A DNA stretch of 64,000 bases from Volvox africanus (lineage: Eukaryota; Chlorophyta; Chlorophyceae; Chlamydomonadales; Volvocaceae), in assembly GCA_030268105.1 (NCBI GenBank), contig BSDZ01000116.1, positions 792,501 to 856,500 on the forward strand, written 5' to 3'. Each line of letters begins with the position of its first letter. Positions within the stretch are counted from its first letter, which is position 1. Positions 22,644-35,218 of the stretch are shown here, piece by piece. The notes under the pieces were generated by a model that worked only from the letters and a program-made list of their open reading frames with translations, was not told the origin of the DNA and made no database searches. A program made the position numbers and the translations under genes.

Positions 22644-25600
22644 CTACCTGTCATCGCTTAGAATCTCTGCTAGGCGCTCGTTAAAAGGCTGGTAGAAGTC
22701 CTGAAGGTATTTGCGACAAAATGCAGGGGCAACAGGGGAGCAGTCGGGGGCATAGGAAGAGGAAACAACCACAGGGCGATGGAGCCCCCTGGCACGCAAG
22801 GTTTTATGGTGTGTTGGAAACTGCTACTACGGCACGGCACGGCACGCGCGTCCTGGCTTGGGGGTTTGGACTGCACGTTGAGCTCTTTCGCTCGCGCATT
22901 GCTGCCTCCACTTGAATCCTCAAACCTTTAGGTATCCGAAAGCCCCCCAGCCCGTCAACCCCCCTTTCATTGCACGTGCCTAGACAGTCTCATTTTGAAT
23001 TCCGCCCCGTCCGCCCCACCCCCGTCTTCACCAGCCCCGGGCCCCACCTCCAGCAGCGCCCGGGTCTCTGGCAACATCTTCTTGTATTTGTCGCTATTTT
23101 TGTTGCGGGTCTCCATACCCATGATCTGGAGGAAGATGCAGGGCATCACACGCGGAGAAAAGCATCGGGTAAGTAGCGGCCTTGCGAGTTGGGCCCAAGC
23201 AAAATTCCAGCCGCGTATAGCAAGGTAGGGACAGGGCGCGCGTGCTGTACGGCCCCATGGGATGTGCGTGTATCCATGGAATGCCCATACAACTGCCGCG
23301 CAGCTTCAATATGCTAAGGTGCTGAGGCCCGACCGCATCGTCCGGATCTCAGCATCTCGGGACGGGAACCCCCGAGGGCTGGGGACACACTGGGCCGTGG
23401 GGACCGGGACGGACCCAAAAATGAAGCTGTGTTTGTGTTTAAGGGTTAAGACGGGGCGCGGACAATGCCCCCCACGTCAGCTGCAAATCTCTTCTTGTCC
23501 TTTCCCATGTAGCATCATCCCACCGTTTGCCATTCTGCATCGTTAGGCTGCCGCATGCCAAGGAACTTCAGTACCGCCTCCATGTGTTCGCGAGGTGTCT
23601 TGCTGTAGTCCTCATTACGCAAGAACAAAAGCTGGTCACGGGGCCAGTTGGCCAGCCAGTCCTGGATGTGGGCGAAAAGGGTTGCGGAAAGTGGGCACCA
23701 GGAGGGAGGGAGGGAGGGAGGGAGGGAGAGCATGAGCAGCGAAACAGCAGGAGGATAAACGGGAAAACTGACACAACGACGACGACACACCTGCCCTCCC
23801 AAGGGAGCGGCTAAGTACGCGTTCCCCCGCATAAGCCGCAGCTCGTGCGCTTTCCGTCCTGAACGCGGTTGTGCAGTCGTTCCTTTGACGCGACTCGTTA
23901 ACAAAAAAACCTCTGACGCCCCTAGGACGAAGTCGTCTACCAATGCGCCTAAAGAACGAACAAAGGGCCGCTCGGTAACCCGTATGCCCCCGGGGAGATG
24001 ATGTCCGCTATGAACTCCGTCCATCGCAAGACCCTCATGCGGCCCTCTCAGTGTTTACGGGTATTGCACAACATGATTTTCACCTTGGGACAATTTCAAT
24101 GGTGTAAAACTGACTTCGCTGCTGCCCCGTCTCAGCACTCACCATGATGAACTCGGAGTACATGCCCTTGATGAGCTGTTGGGGGTTGTAGTGCCGCACG
24201 CACCATTTCAGACCGTTTTGCCCCACACATGATTGCCAGTCAGCGATGTCCTGCGTCGAAATGAAAGGGGCAGGGAAAAGACACAATCTGGAGGTTTGAC
24301 GTATACGGCAGCAGGACGTAACCGTACCATGCTACTGAACGATAACATTTGAACGGCAATGCGAGATCGATCGGTTGCATCTTCATGTCGGTAATTCCAT
24401 GAAATAGGAAGGGCCCGCAGGGCTCGAGCCGCCCGGTATGACAATGACTCACGGGATCGTTGTCACATTTAACACCCATGCGTGGTACACACGCATGGAC
24501 AGCACAGGCTTCGAACGGAAGCAAGCCCCTCACCCGGACAGCAGTCTTATGGAAGTCCTCAGGGGTCGGAGTTGGCTGGTCCTTCAGCCACCATCTGCAC
24601 GAGAAATTTGGAAAGGGAGAGCGAGAATCCCGTGTTGGACTCAACACACACGTGAGCTTGAGTCGTGCGACCAGCCGCTCGCACGACGTCTAAGCTTGGT
24701 CATGCAGGAAGATCACCACCAAGGGGCCCACATTTGACCCAGAGATGCGTTAGCGAAAGCAGATGCCCTGTACGTCTTTAACCCAATCTAAAGTTGAAGC
24801 GGTTTAGGATGGGCTGCCACATTGTTGGACATATCCCCGGTCAAAATATAGATTTTAGGGCCTTCGGAACCCGATAGTGGCAGCATCTGGCCCATGGCAG
24901 TACTACCTGTAGTAGTAGAATGCGGAGTAGTAGCGGTCCACTGGGTTTCGGAAGATGATGATGTTCCTCAAGAAGGGGCTGGCCTCCCGCATCAGCTCCG
25001 GCATTGTGACGGTGGTGTTGCGATCCATGGAGGGGCCGCTGGACGGGGCGGAGGGGCCGGGAGCGGGGCGGGGTGAGATATCATAATGGTCCACGACGAG
25101 CTTTAAAGCACACGGAGGTAAGATGGGCCAGAGAGTAAGAGCAGCTGAGATAGGCGACCAAATAACGCGGCTGCGCCAATCAGGTACGGCACAAGCTGAC
25201 GCCAATAGCAGGGAAGGACCAGGACAGGGAAGGGGCTGCTTATTTGCTGAGCAAAACTCAAGCTCCCTCTACATGCACAACGAACTCTCTGATGGGCTGA
25301 TGGCCCTCTTCCATGTGCGGTCATGGAATAACGGCGCAGTGACTCATGTGCGTGTTACACAACCCTGGGGTAATCAATGAATCGACCACTGCCCCCCGCG
25401 CAACGCACCGCAGGTACACGCCGGCTGCAGAGGTGAAGGTGTTGGAGGAGGCTTCACCCGTGACACCCTACAGACACCACTCCAACGAGGCGATTGGAAC
25501 AAGCAGGAGGCAGAGAGCGCGGTGAGGAGTAGGAGCATGGAAGCGGAGCGGGAAGACATGGGCAGCCAAAGGTCCTTTTCAGTCCGATGTCCCTGTACGA

Positions 25601-28600
25601 CACCAGGGTATGACAGGGCATCGGTCGGTCACCACTCACGGTGGGCAGCTTGAGGATCTTCTCGGCAGCGTCCGTGAACAGGTCAACGTAGCCGTCGAAG
25701 TCGCCGTTGGGTGGAGCCGTGCAGGCGCCCTTGGGAGGGTAGGGGCATTCGTCCCACCAGTGGGGTCCCTGCAACAGCAGCAAGCAACGTTATAACAAAG
25801 GGGGGAAGGTTGGGAGCGGGGTGGCACGACCGCAACGCAGTATATTGAGCGAGCAAGACGATTGCCAACTTCACGCCCATGTACGAGTAAGCGTCTATCT
25901 GTCTGAGCGCCAACAGGACACAAGGCGCACCACGTGTAACTAGTGAGACAGCGTATCCCATCTGGAAATGTGGCACACGGCAATGGGGATAGTGGCGGAG
26001 TGAGTATGCGCCACGTCCCCAGGTCCTGACACGCGTGCACATGCACTAAGTGATCAAGCCTCATTGACACCCGATTTTGCGCGTGCTCTATATCTTCTTC
26101 TTCTTCTGTCCCCTCCTCGTTTCCTTCCTGGAATGGCCCATGGGGCAGCCGAATTATACCTTGTTTCGTGACTCGAACAGCTCCGGGTGTTTGGACAGGC
26201 GGTGGTACAGGTCGGTAGTGCCGCACTTTGAGACGCCCAGAATGTGGAAATAGGGGATGCAACGCAGGCGCTGCCCTGCCATCCTGCATGTCGAGATATG
26301 AGAGTTGAATGGGACGACTTTGTGGACTACCTTTAGAGCCCGATTAAGACGTGAGATATACCCAAAACCAGTGGCTGCCAGCAGTGTGCGAGGAACCAAC
26401 CAGTATGTTTCGTTGTCACTCATAAGTGCACCCCGTGTCTGTGTGTGTGTGTGTGTGTGTTTGTGTGTATATGTGCATGTGCATGTGCATGTGCATGTGT
26501 ACGTGTATGTGTCTGTATATGTGCATGTGCATGTGCATGTGTACGTGTATGTGTGTATGTGACCCAGGCAAGGGAGTGTGTGTAAGTCTTAATCGTTTAA
26601 GTGGGGCACCTCATGCATACGTGAGGCAGGAGGTGACTTTAAAAACACACCGAACAAAAACATAAACTTTTGCTGTCGCTAAAAGTAATCAAACTAGACT
26701 GAGCTCGCTTGTCGTTTGCTTACCAGCAGGGGTTTTTGAAGCGGGGGTCGTACGCCGGCGGCAGGACCTTCCAGATATCGGGGGACTCCGGCTGAAAGGG
26801 AGGAGGGAATGGTCAATGCAGAAGCAGGCCTTCGGTCAGGGAAAGGCGTGACCAGGAGCATCAAGCTGCGGAGGGATGAAGACCCCGAGTGGGCTGAGCA
26901 GCTATCTTTTACGGTAATAGCCTGGTTCAATCGTCAGCTGTCCAAATCTTAGGCAGCGGGATAAACTGCAGAGATGGATAAGGGACGCATTGAGTGGCAG
27001 AGAGAAGCTAAACGCCGAGACATTCATGGAGATCAGAAAGCTCCATGCCACAAAGCAGCCTCCTGAAGAACCCGTCCGGCGACGTTCCGCTCCCCCACGC
27101 CACAGCGCCCCTCTCAAGTATTTCATCATTTTCTCATCGACTCGTGGCAGGTCGGCGGGCAGTCGTCCCTATTGCAAACGGGGGCGTAAGTTCGGCTTTT
27201 CAGACATTGGGCCCATCGCTCACCTCAATCAGGTTGAAGCGGTCCGAGCGGCGGTAGCGCTTGGCATACTCGGAGGCGTTGAGCTCAATGGGTTGCAGCT
27301 GCGGCGCCAGGTAGCGCGTGTGGTAGTCCGGGGCTGAAGTGTCGGTGTACTGCTGTTCGGCGGCGCCGGTGGCGGCGGCTGTTTGGGTGCTCGCCGTGGA
27401 CGTCGAGGTGGCAGCATCCTGGCCTTCGTTCAGAGCCCTACGCAGGTAGCGGCATGGTACAAGGCGGTGGGATGTGTTGGCGGCAAAAGAACGGGGTGAG
27501 ACAGAGAGGTGATGGTCTGCAGGTTGCAGGCCAGCTAGTTAAGACGCTGAGGATTGGCTATCCCCCATTGTGGTTATCCTAGGTGAAAAATGGTGCCTCC
27601 ATGCAACAATCGAAGTCACTCATGGGTAAGTGGCTTTGCGGGTGAGCGGCACCACCTCCACCGCCTCCACCAGAGACGGTGTGAAGGAGCGAGCCAGGGT
27701 CCAGCGATTCGTTGGAGACAACCCCTAAGGATTTACATGCGTCAGATGATAGATGCGCGGGGACAGAGAAAGGCAGCAGGGGACTTGGGACGGGGGCCAA
27801 AATCCTGAAGGCATCATTTACCGTTAACGTGTACATGGCTCGTAAGCACCGCTCGCGCCGCTCGTGCTATTTTATACACAGCTTCAAGAACTACAAACAA
27901 GTTTTAGCGTCATCGCTGCCGCGCGCATGCAATCATCTGAATACAAACATGTCATCACCGACCGCGGCTTGGTCGTCTCCCAGCTTCCGCCCTTGTTGAC
28001 TGCGATCGCCAGCGCGTGCTGGTAGCCCGCCACCAGCGCCTGCACCTGCCAGCCGCCCTCCGAGATAGGGCCCAGAGCCTTAGCTGGCAGGATCACATCG
28101 CCACGGTCATGGCCGTCCTCCAGCTTCTGTGGATAGGTGTGGAGACATAGGCGAGCGAGTGAGGGAGAAGGGCGTGCCCCGAGCGGCAACGCTGTGTGGG
28201 GAGGCTGAGGTTTACCGGGTGGTGATGCAGTGCACAGGTTGTACGGTAATGCACTCACACACGGACCGATAATCCCGGCAGAGTTATGTTAGCAGAGTCG
28301 GACGTCCGAAGAATCGTACAAGCTTAACAGCATGGTGAGTTCATTCTACACCCCCTCACACACAGCAATGAGGTGACATGACCGCGCGCCGCCCTGTTAT
28401 ACCTGCACTTTGTTGTGCTTTCCGACGCCGGTGCAAAGATAGTCGTTACTGCCCCAGCCGTACACCGTGGTTTCGGAGGCTGCACCGCTGTGGTACTCGC
28501 CGGCTGAGACAAAGCGAATATTGTCCTTGGCCAATTCACCCTTTCATCGGGGTGGGGAAGGGGACGGCGGAAGGAGCGTTGAGCGAGATTGCATCAGGTT

Positions 28601-31600
28601 AAGCGAGATTGATATCAACTAGCAGGACAATTAATTGTACCTCAAAAAATGCACTTCGGTCATGATTGCAAATGCCATTGTTACCGTTACTACCCGAAAA
28701 CTGGCAACTACCGCAGGGCCGTGTAGAACGCATATTTCAGAGCGTAAAATATTATAACTTCAAAAATTGGTAACAGATGTACAGGCTTCACAGGCATCAC
28801 GGGAATCTTAGCAAGAGATCACCCAAGGTAAATGTACTGAGGCAACTGGTACTTGGGTACTCAAGTATTAGCTGCCTTACCCCCTATTGTACCCGTGGCT
28901 ATGACAAAGTGCCGGTGACCTTGCGTGCGGTTCCACCATGTGTACGTGTCCTGTATGTACGACACTGCACTCGCTAGCACGTAGGCATCAAGAGCGCCGT
29001 AATGTGATTGGGGTGAAGTAACATACAGCTTTTTCCAGCAGAAAGCTCACCAGTGTCTGCGCCGGCTCTTTGGGGCTGCCCTCACGGCCCCGCAGCAAGG
29101 ACCTGCCACCCCAGGTGAACACCTTGCCGTCGGCAGTGGAAACCACAGCGTGCTCACGACCCGCTGCGACGACCTCTACCTGCGCGCGTCGCGTAGAGGT
29201 TCGGCCCCAGGATCCATGGCAATGCATGGATTAGGATTTGAAGGGGGCCACGGCAGCGAGGGTCTCCCTTCACATCCGGATGGTAACCCGAAGGCAAGAA
29301 CGAGTGAAATGTGCATATCTAAACCCCTGCAATGCTTCTTCTGCTGCAGACGCCCAGCTCCACCTGACTTCCTATTGGCAAATAACCCAAGGCTTCTCCA
29401 CGCCACCCAAACGTTTCATAAACATTTGTTACAAACAAATCGCCCGAGAAATTCATCCATACACACGATACCCAACAAAAACTCCCACCTTCATCCTCGG
29501 CGTATCGGTCAAGAATACCTCAAACCATACCTTACACAGAAGCGCACGAACTCAGCCACCCACCTTCAGGCCAGACAGGGCCCCTGCCACTCGTCCCGGT
29601 ACGAGCGGATCGCCATCGCGGCCTAGCTCTCCCGCCAAATTGGGCGCGTGCTTATCAGGCAGCGTGCCCGCATAGCCATCGTCCTACGTGTGGATGGTAA
29701 GAGACAGCGTCTGGTGTGCACGTTAACACCACTTCATGTTCTGAGTCCCGCACCGATCGTCCCTTGGTTATCCCGGGCTCCTTGGCTAAGTAAAACAGGG
29801 TACGTTGCCAACTTCCCCCTTTCCTTCCCCCGGTTGTGTCCCCTTCCCCGCTTGTCTCACCTGTGAGTTGCACGTGTACACCTCGCCCTCCGCCGTGGCA
29901 GCCAGCCAGAACACGTAGCCCGCGTCAAAAGCCACCACGCGCTTGCCTGCGTCGCGGGAAAGCGAGACGCATTTAGAGTGAGATGGCGTGTACGGTATGG
30001 CGAGGGATGGAGCAGCGGCCCTTAGCTATGTGGCTGGACAGGTCGTGATCATGGTCGCCTACTACTTCTTTGCCCCCCTCCCAGAAGCAAATGGGCTTAC
30101 TCGCAAGCTCGCCGCTGACCAACCGCGGCTTATAGGCCTCGTTCCGCTCAGGCATCTTGCCGCCATTGGAGCAGCCATCGTGGCCCCACGTGTACAGCCG
30201 CCCCGACTCGTCCACCGCCATGCTCACGTAGCGACCGGCGGCTGCGCCCACCACGCGGACGCCTCCGGGGAGCGACACCAGGCCGGGACTGCAGCGCGCA
30301 ACAAAGACGCTCAACCGTAAGGAAAGCAGTGACGGGATGCTTTGGGGCTGCACACACTCGACACTTCACAACATAGCTGATCGTCAACACAGCCAACAAT
30401 ATCGTCCGGCGCCGCTGCAGTGCCTTCGGTGCGCAAGCCATGGGCAGCGAGCTGAGCCTCTGTCCTCGTGGACTGGGTTTGGTAACGACCAACAAACACA
30501 CGGTTGGCGACGTCCTCTCTGGCCCCCTTTACGCCAGGAGCGTAGTCCTAAACTACAAGGCACGAAGTCAATAATGCTATCCCGGAAGCCGCTGCCGCCA
30601 CCCCAAGTCCAACTGCCAGGCCCCAGGCCGTTCCCCGCCACTCACGTTCCCGAGTGGCAGCTCGCCCCTGCAGTGCACGGCGATGGGTCCGAGGCCGAGG
30701 TGGCGCCCGCCGCTCGGCGGCCCAGCTGGCCCCAGTCGTTGAGGCCCCACGAGTACAGCTCCCCGTCGGCGGTGACGGCCATGGTGTGGTAGCGGCCCGT
30801 CACCGCCTGCACCACGAACTTGCCCCGCAAGGGACCTTCCACCGGCCCCGGCTCCTGGCTGCCACCACGGCCCAGCTGGCCCGAGGCGTCCAGGGGGGGG
30901 CTGCCGTGGCCCCCGCCGCCCCTGCAGTCAAGCAAAAGGGTCAGTTTTGGGTCAGGCGCCCTCAGAGACGCAGTTCTAAGTCCATCGATAAGTTAAACGC
31001 TGCAAATTCAACTACCTATCTTAGTGTCTGTTTATTGCTTCTAGCCGCACTCTCTTTCAACGCACGCTGCCAGGTGCCGCTCGTAACCGGGGGTGCACAC
31101 ATGGCAATGCTCCCGCTGGCACGCTGAGACGTGACCGAGCTTCAAACAAAAAGGCACCGATATGGGTCAGTTCTCTGGCTCGGAGAAAACCCCGATGCTG
31201 ATACGTCATGGGGGCGATACGGCGCTGACCGTGATCACCGCAGGGCAGAGACACTACTGCCACATCGCGGATAAAGGAACACCGGTAACGACATGATGCG
31301 GCAAACAGAGTGACTGGAGGGCAGCTCATACCCGGGCTGGTCCAAGGAAGGTTAGTGCAGGTGGGATCAATAGCAGAGTGATTGCTTCGACAAGTAACAT
31401 CATTGCGGATGAATGCCTTTCAGAAACTGACCCACATCGAATTATGAAAGAGCAAACGTGAAAGAGTAAACATATATGCAGTCCCGCACATATTTATTAA
31501 GAGGAAATTGGCAGCTTTACACGTTTAGAGCAGTCTGTACCTGCTCCCTGGCTCTTGCGTGAGGCGTCATGACGGGAGTGGATGTTGCGTGGCCTATCCG

Positions 31601-32594
31601 ACCGTATACACGTCCCCACCGCACCTGGAGTCATTATGGCCCATGGTCCACACCACTCCATCAGCCGTCACGACTGCCGAGTGACGGCTGCCGGCGGCTG
31701 AGATGAAGTTGAGGTGCCGCAGTGCAGGCTCCGGTAGAGACTCATCACCTGCGGGACATCAAGAAATCGCCTCATCATGACATGCTTTGCAGTTGCCACC
31801 CCACCAACAAGGTCAACCCCACCTTGCAACCTTCCGAGCCGCCACTCCTTGAGGCCCCAGCTGAACAGCGTGCCACCTGGAGACGGCCTCGTCAACTGCG
31901 CCCCTGAGCTGCGCCCCATGCGACCGCTGACGGTAGAACCAAGGACCGCAGTATTCGCAGCAATGTTGGCCTGCAGCGCGTCAACCGGGTCATCGCTGGC
32001 GTATGCATCAAAGGATGGCAGGTCATCATCGACATAGGGTTCGTCCCCGGGGAGCGTGTGGGCTGCAGTATCCACGCGAGAGGTTTTGGAGCCGGTGACC
32101 GCAGCTGAGCCCTCCGCCGTGCTGCCTACATGGGTTTGAGATTGTTGCTGTCCCAGGCCCCCTGAGCCAGGCTGGGGCCGAGAAGGCAGATATAGCAATC
32201 ATGATGGGGGCAAAGGTGGTGGCGGGAGCGGCACTAGGGACAAGGACGGTGACGGGGAGGGATGTGATCGGTCGGGTGGCGGGGATGCAGGGGAAGGATG
32301 TGCACTGATGAGATGTGCCCGCAAGGGTCGACCTTAAGGTTCTGGTAACGGGAGAGGTGGCACGTGAAGTGGTATGGTTACCTGCTCTGACTTGAGTAGC
32401 CGCACGGACGGTGCCGCAGGTTGTACTGGACCGTGGCCAGATCGAATGCTAAGCGTCTGATATGCCCATCCAGCATATATGACTATAGAGACGATGGCCG
32501 TGATGACCAGCGCCTGAGGTAGCTGGGCCAATAGGGATGGCCGTCCCTGAGGCTGCTGCTGATGACGTCGATTGTGCTGATAGTTTCTCATCAT
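22644..32594 (-). CDS. RCC1 propeller / CHST15-like sulfotransferase fusion, copy B
   Basis: Paralogue of copy A, tail to tail with it. Exons on the minus strand: 32594-32382, 32171-31823, 31748-31625, 30921-30646, 30288-30101, 29946-29861, 29683-29564, 29179-29051, 28540-28403, 28126-27963, 27437-27224, 26791-26724, 26283-26160, 25768-25640, 25467-25409, 25038-24907, 24594-24534, 24250-24143, 23661-23524, 23125-23048, 22700-22644. All phases fit, giving 984 residues. It starts MMRNYQHNRRHQQQ, followed by a signal-anchor helix (ALVITAIVSIVIYAGWAY), RCC1 blades, a Ser/Thr/Ala linker without Gln tracts, and the sulfotransferase: GVSKCGTTDLYHRL for 5'-phosphosulfate and FRNPVDRYYSAFYY for 3'-phosphate. 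The last exon reads through its donor into TAG, so the short final exon of copy A is not used. The frame is open upstream of the chosen ATG; the start rests on equal first-exon length (213 bases) and similarity to copy A. Confidence 0.75.
23700..23728. repeat. (GGGA)n microsatellite
   Basis: Tandem GGGA units just downstream of the copy B exon 23661-23524 on the plus-strand map, in the intron before that exon. Confidence 0.9.
26432..26562. repeat. TG-rich and TGCATG-type tandem repeat
   Basis: A TG run followed by repeated GTGCATGTGCATGTG and GTACGTGTATGTG units, within an intron of copy B between the NPCW exon and the PAPS-loop exon. Confidence 0.9.
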
Positions 32595-34247
32595 TATAGA
32601 TCTATGAACTCTTAAGCAACAGCAAGCTACAAGTCTGTCATATATTGAAGGTTCCGGTGTATGCAAGTTTGCAACTGACCATCCTGGACTGTAATCCCAT
32701 TCTGCATTCCGTAACAAGCTACGTGAAAACGTACTGTGCTCGTAGCTGCGGGATATAGCGAAAATGGCTTCTATTTGGTGTCCAAGCTGTTGCAACCATG
32801 CCTCGTTTGCGGTTGCAGTTGTCGCGTTCAAGCTCCACCAAAGGCCTTGAGGCCGACAATTTGCAGCTATAAAGGCAACGCAAATTATTTCAGTCGCATT
32901 ACAAATCGCATATAATCCTTTTTGAAAGGTTATAACAACTCATAATAGTTTCCCTGAACTAACCTGACCTCTTGGAGGGAGTGAAGCAAACAATCTTAAT
33001 GAAGACACACAGGTCATATGTAACTGATATATGTCTCCCCACTTGCTTTATGTTCTGGTCAACTCCGAATCGAGCGTGCGATGCCATGGTGAGGCCATTC
33101 AGGCAAGGACTGTCAAAATCCACCATCTGCGATCAGGGGGCGATGAATGAACCCTAAGAACATGATATAGCTTATGTTAGCATAGAATGGGAGGAGGGGT
33201 CCAAAGCATGTGCAAATGGGAAGCCCGGTGGCTCTGGCGCGGGGGAGAGAAATTATTGCAGCGCGCCTACAACCGACTTAGGCTCCCAGGCTACCCTGAT
33301 GCACGCTGTCTCGGCATCGGTTGTTATACGGACATCTGGGTTACAGTTTCATGGATTTCCGAAATTTTGAGCACTGGTAGTATGTATCACTGCATCTGGC
33401 TGCCAAATCCTCTAGTCGTGCGGAACTGCGCACCCCAGAATACTCTTCGCTGCGTTTGATATGCGCTATAAACGGTCGTCATGGCAGTCGTCTACAGCGG
33501 CAGTCACGGAGGCCAATGCCGTATGTAATAGGATGACTCTAGCATGCCCCCGAGTCTCGTCGGCCCACCCTGCTGTGCATCAACGTAATAGCATCCACCA
33601 CTTAATAGCAGCGCGTCTGATCGGCCCCACTACGACAGCGCGACGAACTACCCAGAGCAGAACAACTCCTTCCAGCTTTGTGTCTTCTCCTCCGGCACAC
33701 CTCAAATACCCAACGGCCCACAGCCGCCCCAGCTTGCACGAGAGCCCCTCCATAGTAGGAGCTGGTAGTAGCTCCTGGTAGTGTCAATCTTGGCCAGGAT
33801 AGCAGACATGGCCACACGTCCGTCTATAGAGATCCATACTCAGCACTACGACGAGCGCCACACACAGGCACTGCACGGCACGAAGCCCTTCTACAGTCAT
33901 GGCAACCGCATGACTGCCGCAATCATACAGTGTCGCATACCACATTAAGCCACGGACGCGCGCATGCACGCTGGATGCACTCGAGTAAATTTCAGTCACA
34001 GCTGCCACTGGCGTTATATGGCTTCTCCTCAGGCGTCGTCCATTCACCCCGCTTCCAGGCCTAAGCGAACCGCAGTAGGATTGCGGGGAGGAAAAAAGGG
34101 TAAACGAGCCAAACAAAATGAAACAGCTGCTCCAATCCGCAATGCACCAATAATTTACTTTTAGCGTATGAGACAGAAATACATCAAAGTCGTGAGAACC
34201 AAGGGCTGTATTGGCGGATTAATAGGTAATTAAACTCCACGTCATAC
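32595..34247. other. Upstream region of copy B; no gene recognised
   Basis: Should contain the promoter and 5' untranslated region of copy B near 32595-33000. The rest has only short open frames that show no family features or consistent splice partners. Confidence 0.4.
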
Positions 34248-34392
34248 CTACAACGGGCTGCGGCTCACCCACCGCAAGTGCCTCCATGAGCTGCAGCGCC
34301 TCCGCCTTGCCACCTCGAACGACAACCCCATGGCGCTGCAGCAGCATCGCCAGCGTGCCATAGTCCGGGTCGCTCGCACGAAGCTGGTGGTC
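34248..34392 (-). other. Possible exon with a SAP-like motif
   Basis: Between an AG acceptor at 34393 and a GTATGA donor at 34247 the minus strand reads DPDYGTLAMLLQRHGVVVRG then GKAEALQLMEAL. This fits the helix-extended-helix pattern of SAP DNA-binding motifs. No neighbouring exon was joined with confidence, so it could be part of an unfound gene, a gene relic or chance. Confidence 0.3.
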
Positions 34393-34547
34393 CTTCGGAG
34401 TGAGGCGAGGCAGTGGACATGTCACGTCACTTGCCACGTCATGCGCATATCACGACCCGATTATGATGCAGAAATCATACCTGGAGCGGAGAGCATCACA
34501 AACTTGCCGCATCTCGCATCGGGAAAGGGGGGGTTTACCTAGCATGG

Positions 34548-34815
34548 CATCTAGCTTGCAGCGTCATCTAGATACTTTAGATCACCCCTTGCTTGGATCT
34601 AGATGCTGCCAAAACCGCATCTAGATACCTTTTAACCCCCCATTCGATGCATCTAAATATCTTGTGACTCGCATCTAGATATCCAGCCCCCCCCCTTAAC
34701 CGCATCTAGGTGCGAAATCATGCTATTTAGATACCGATACGGCCTTCCGTTTGGAATAGGTAGATATATATGAACACGATATCTATAGCCAGGTGCTTAA
34801 CCGCATCTGAGGCCC
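34548..34815. repeat. CATCTAGAT-rich degenerate repeat cluster
   Basis: About eight imperfect copies of GCATCTAGATAC spaced roughly 20-50 bases (34549, 34564, 34597 inverted, 34617, 34649, 34669, 34702, 34803). They are separated by C-rich runs. Confidence 0.7.
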
Positions 34816-35067
34816 GTTGATGCCCTCCTTCCGGAGGCGGAGATGCAGAGCTGTCTTTAACATGTTTACGCCGGCCGTGGCGGCCCACCCCAAGTACGAC
34901 ACGATGCCCGCACATGGCCGCACCAGATAGGTCTGAATGCTGCGCCGTTTGCGCTCCTCCAGGGCAGCCTTATCTGAGTCGCCATCACAATCAACCTTCA
35001 TGGTTTCATTGATTGTACTGCATACCCGTTTCGCCACGTCAAAGCGTGTTGCTAGTCGCAGGCGAAG
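34802..35067 (-). other. Possible exon, unrecognised
   Basis: Between AG at 35068 and a GTTAAG donor at 34801 the minus strand encodes a balanced sequence with LRLRLATRFDVAKRVCSTI, ALEERKRRSIQTYLVRPCAG and LHLRLRKEGINGPQ. It may belong with the SAP-like exon further along the same strand. No function can be given. Confidence 0.25.
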
Positions 35068-35218
35068 CTGCCAGCCTCTTCCCACATAGGTAAGCATGTT
35101 GTTTTTGGTCAAATCTCTCAATGGTTATGATGATTTCCTTTATGTGGGTATTTTTTGGCCGATTAATGAATGAGGAAGGTAATTAGGGTGGACTGTATAC
35201 AAAGTTGCGTTTACATAA

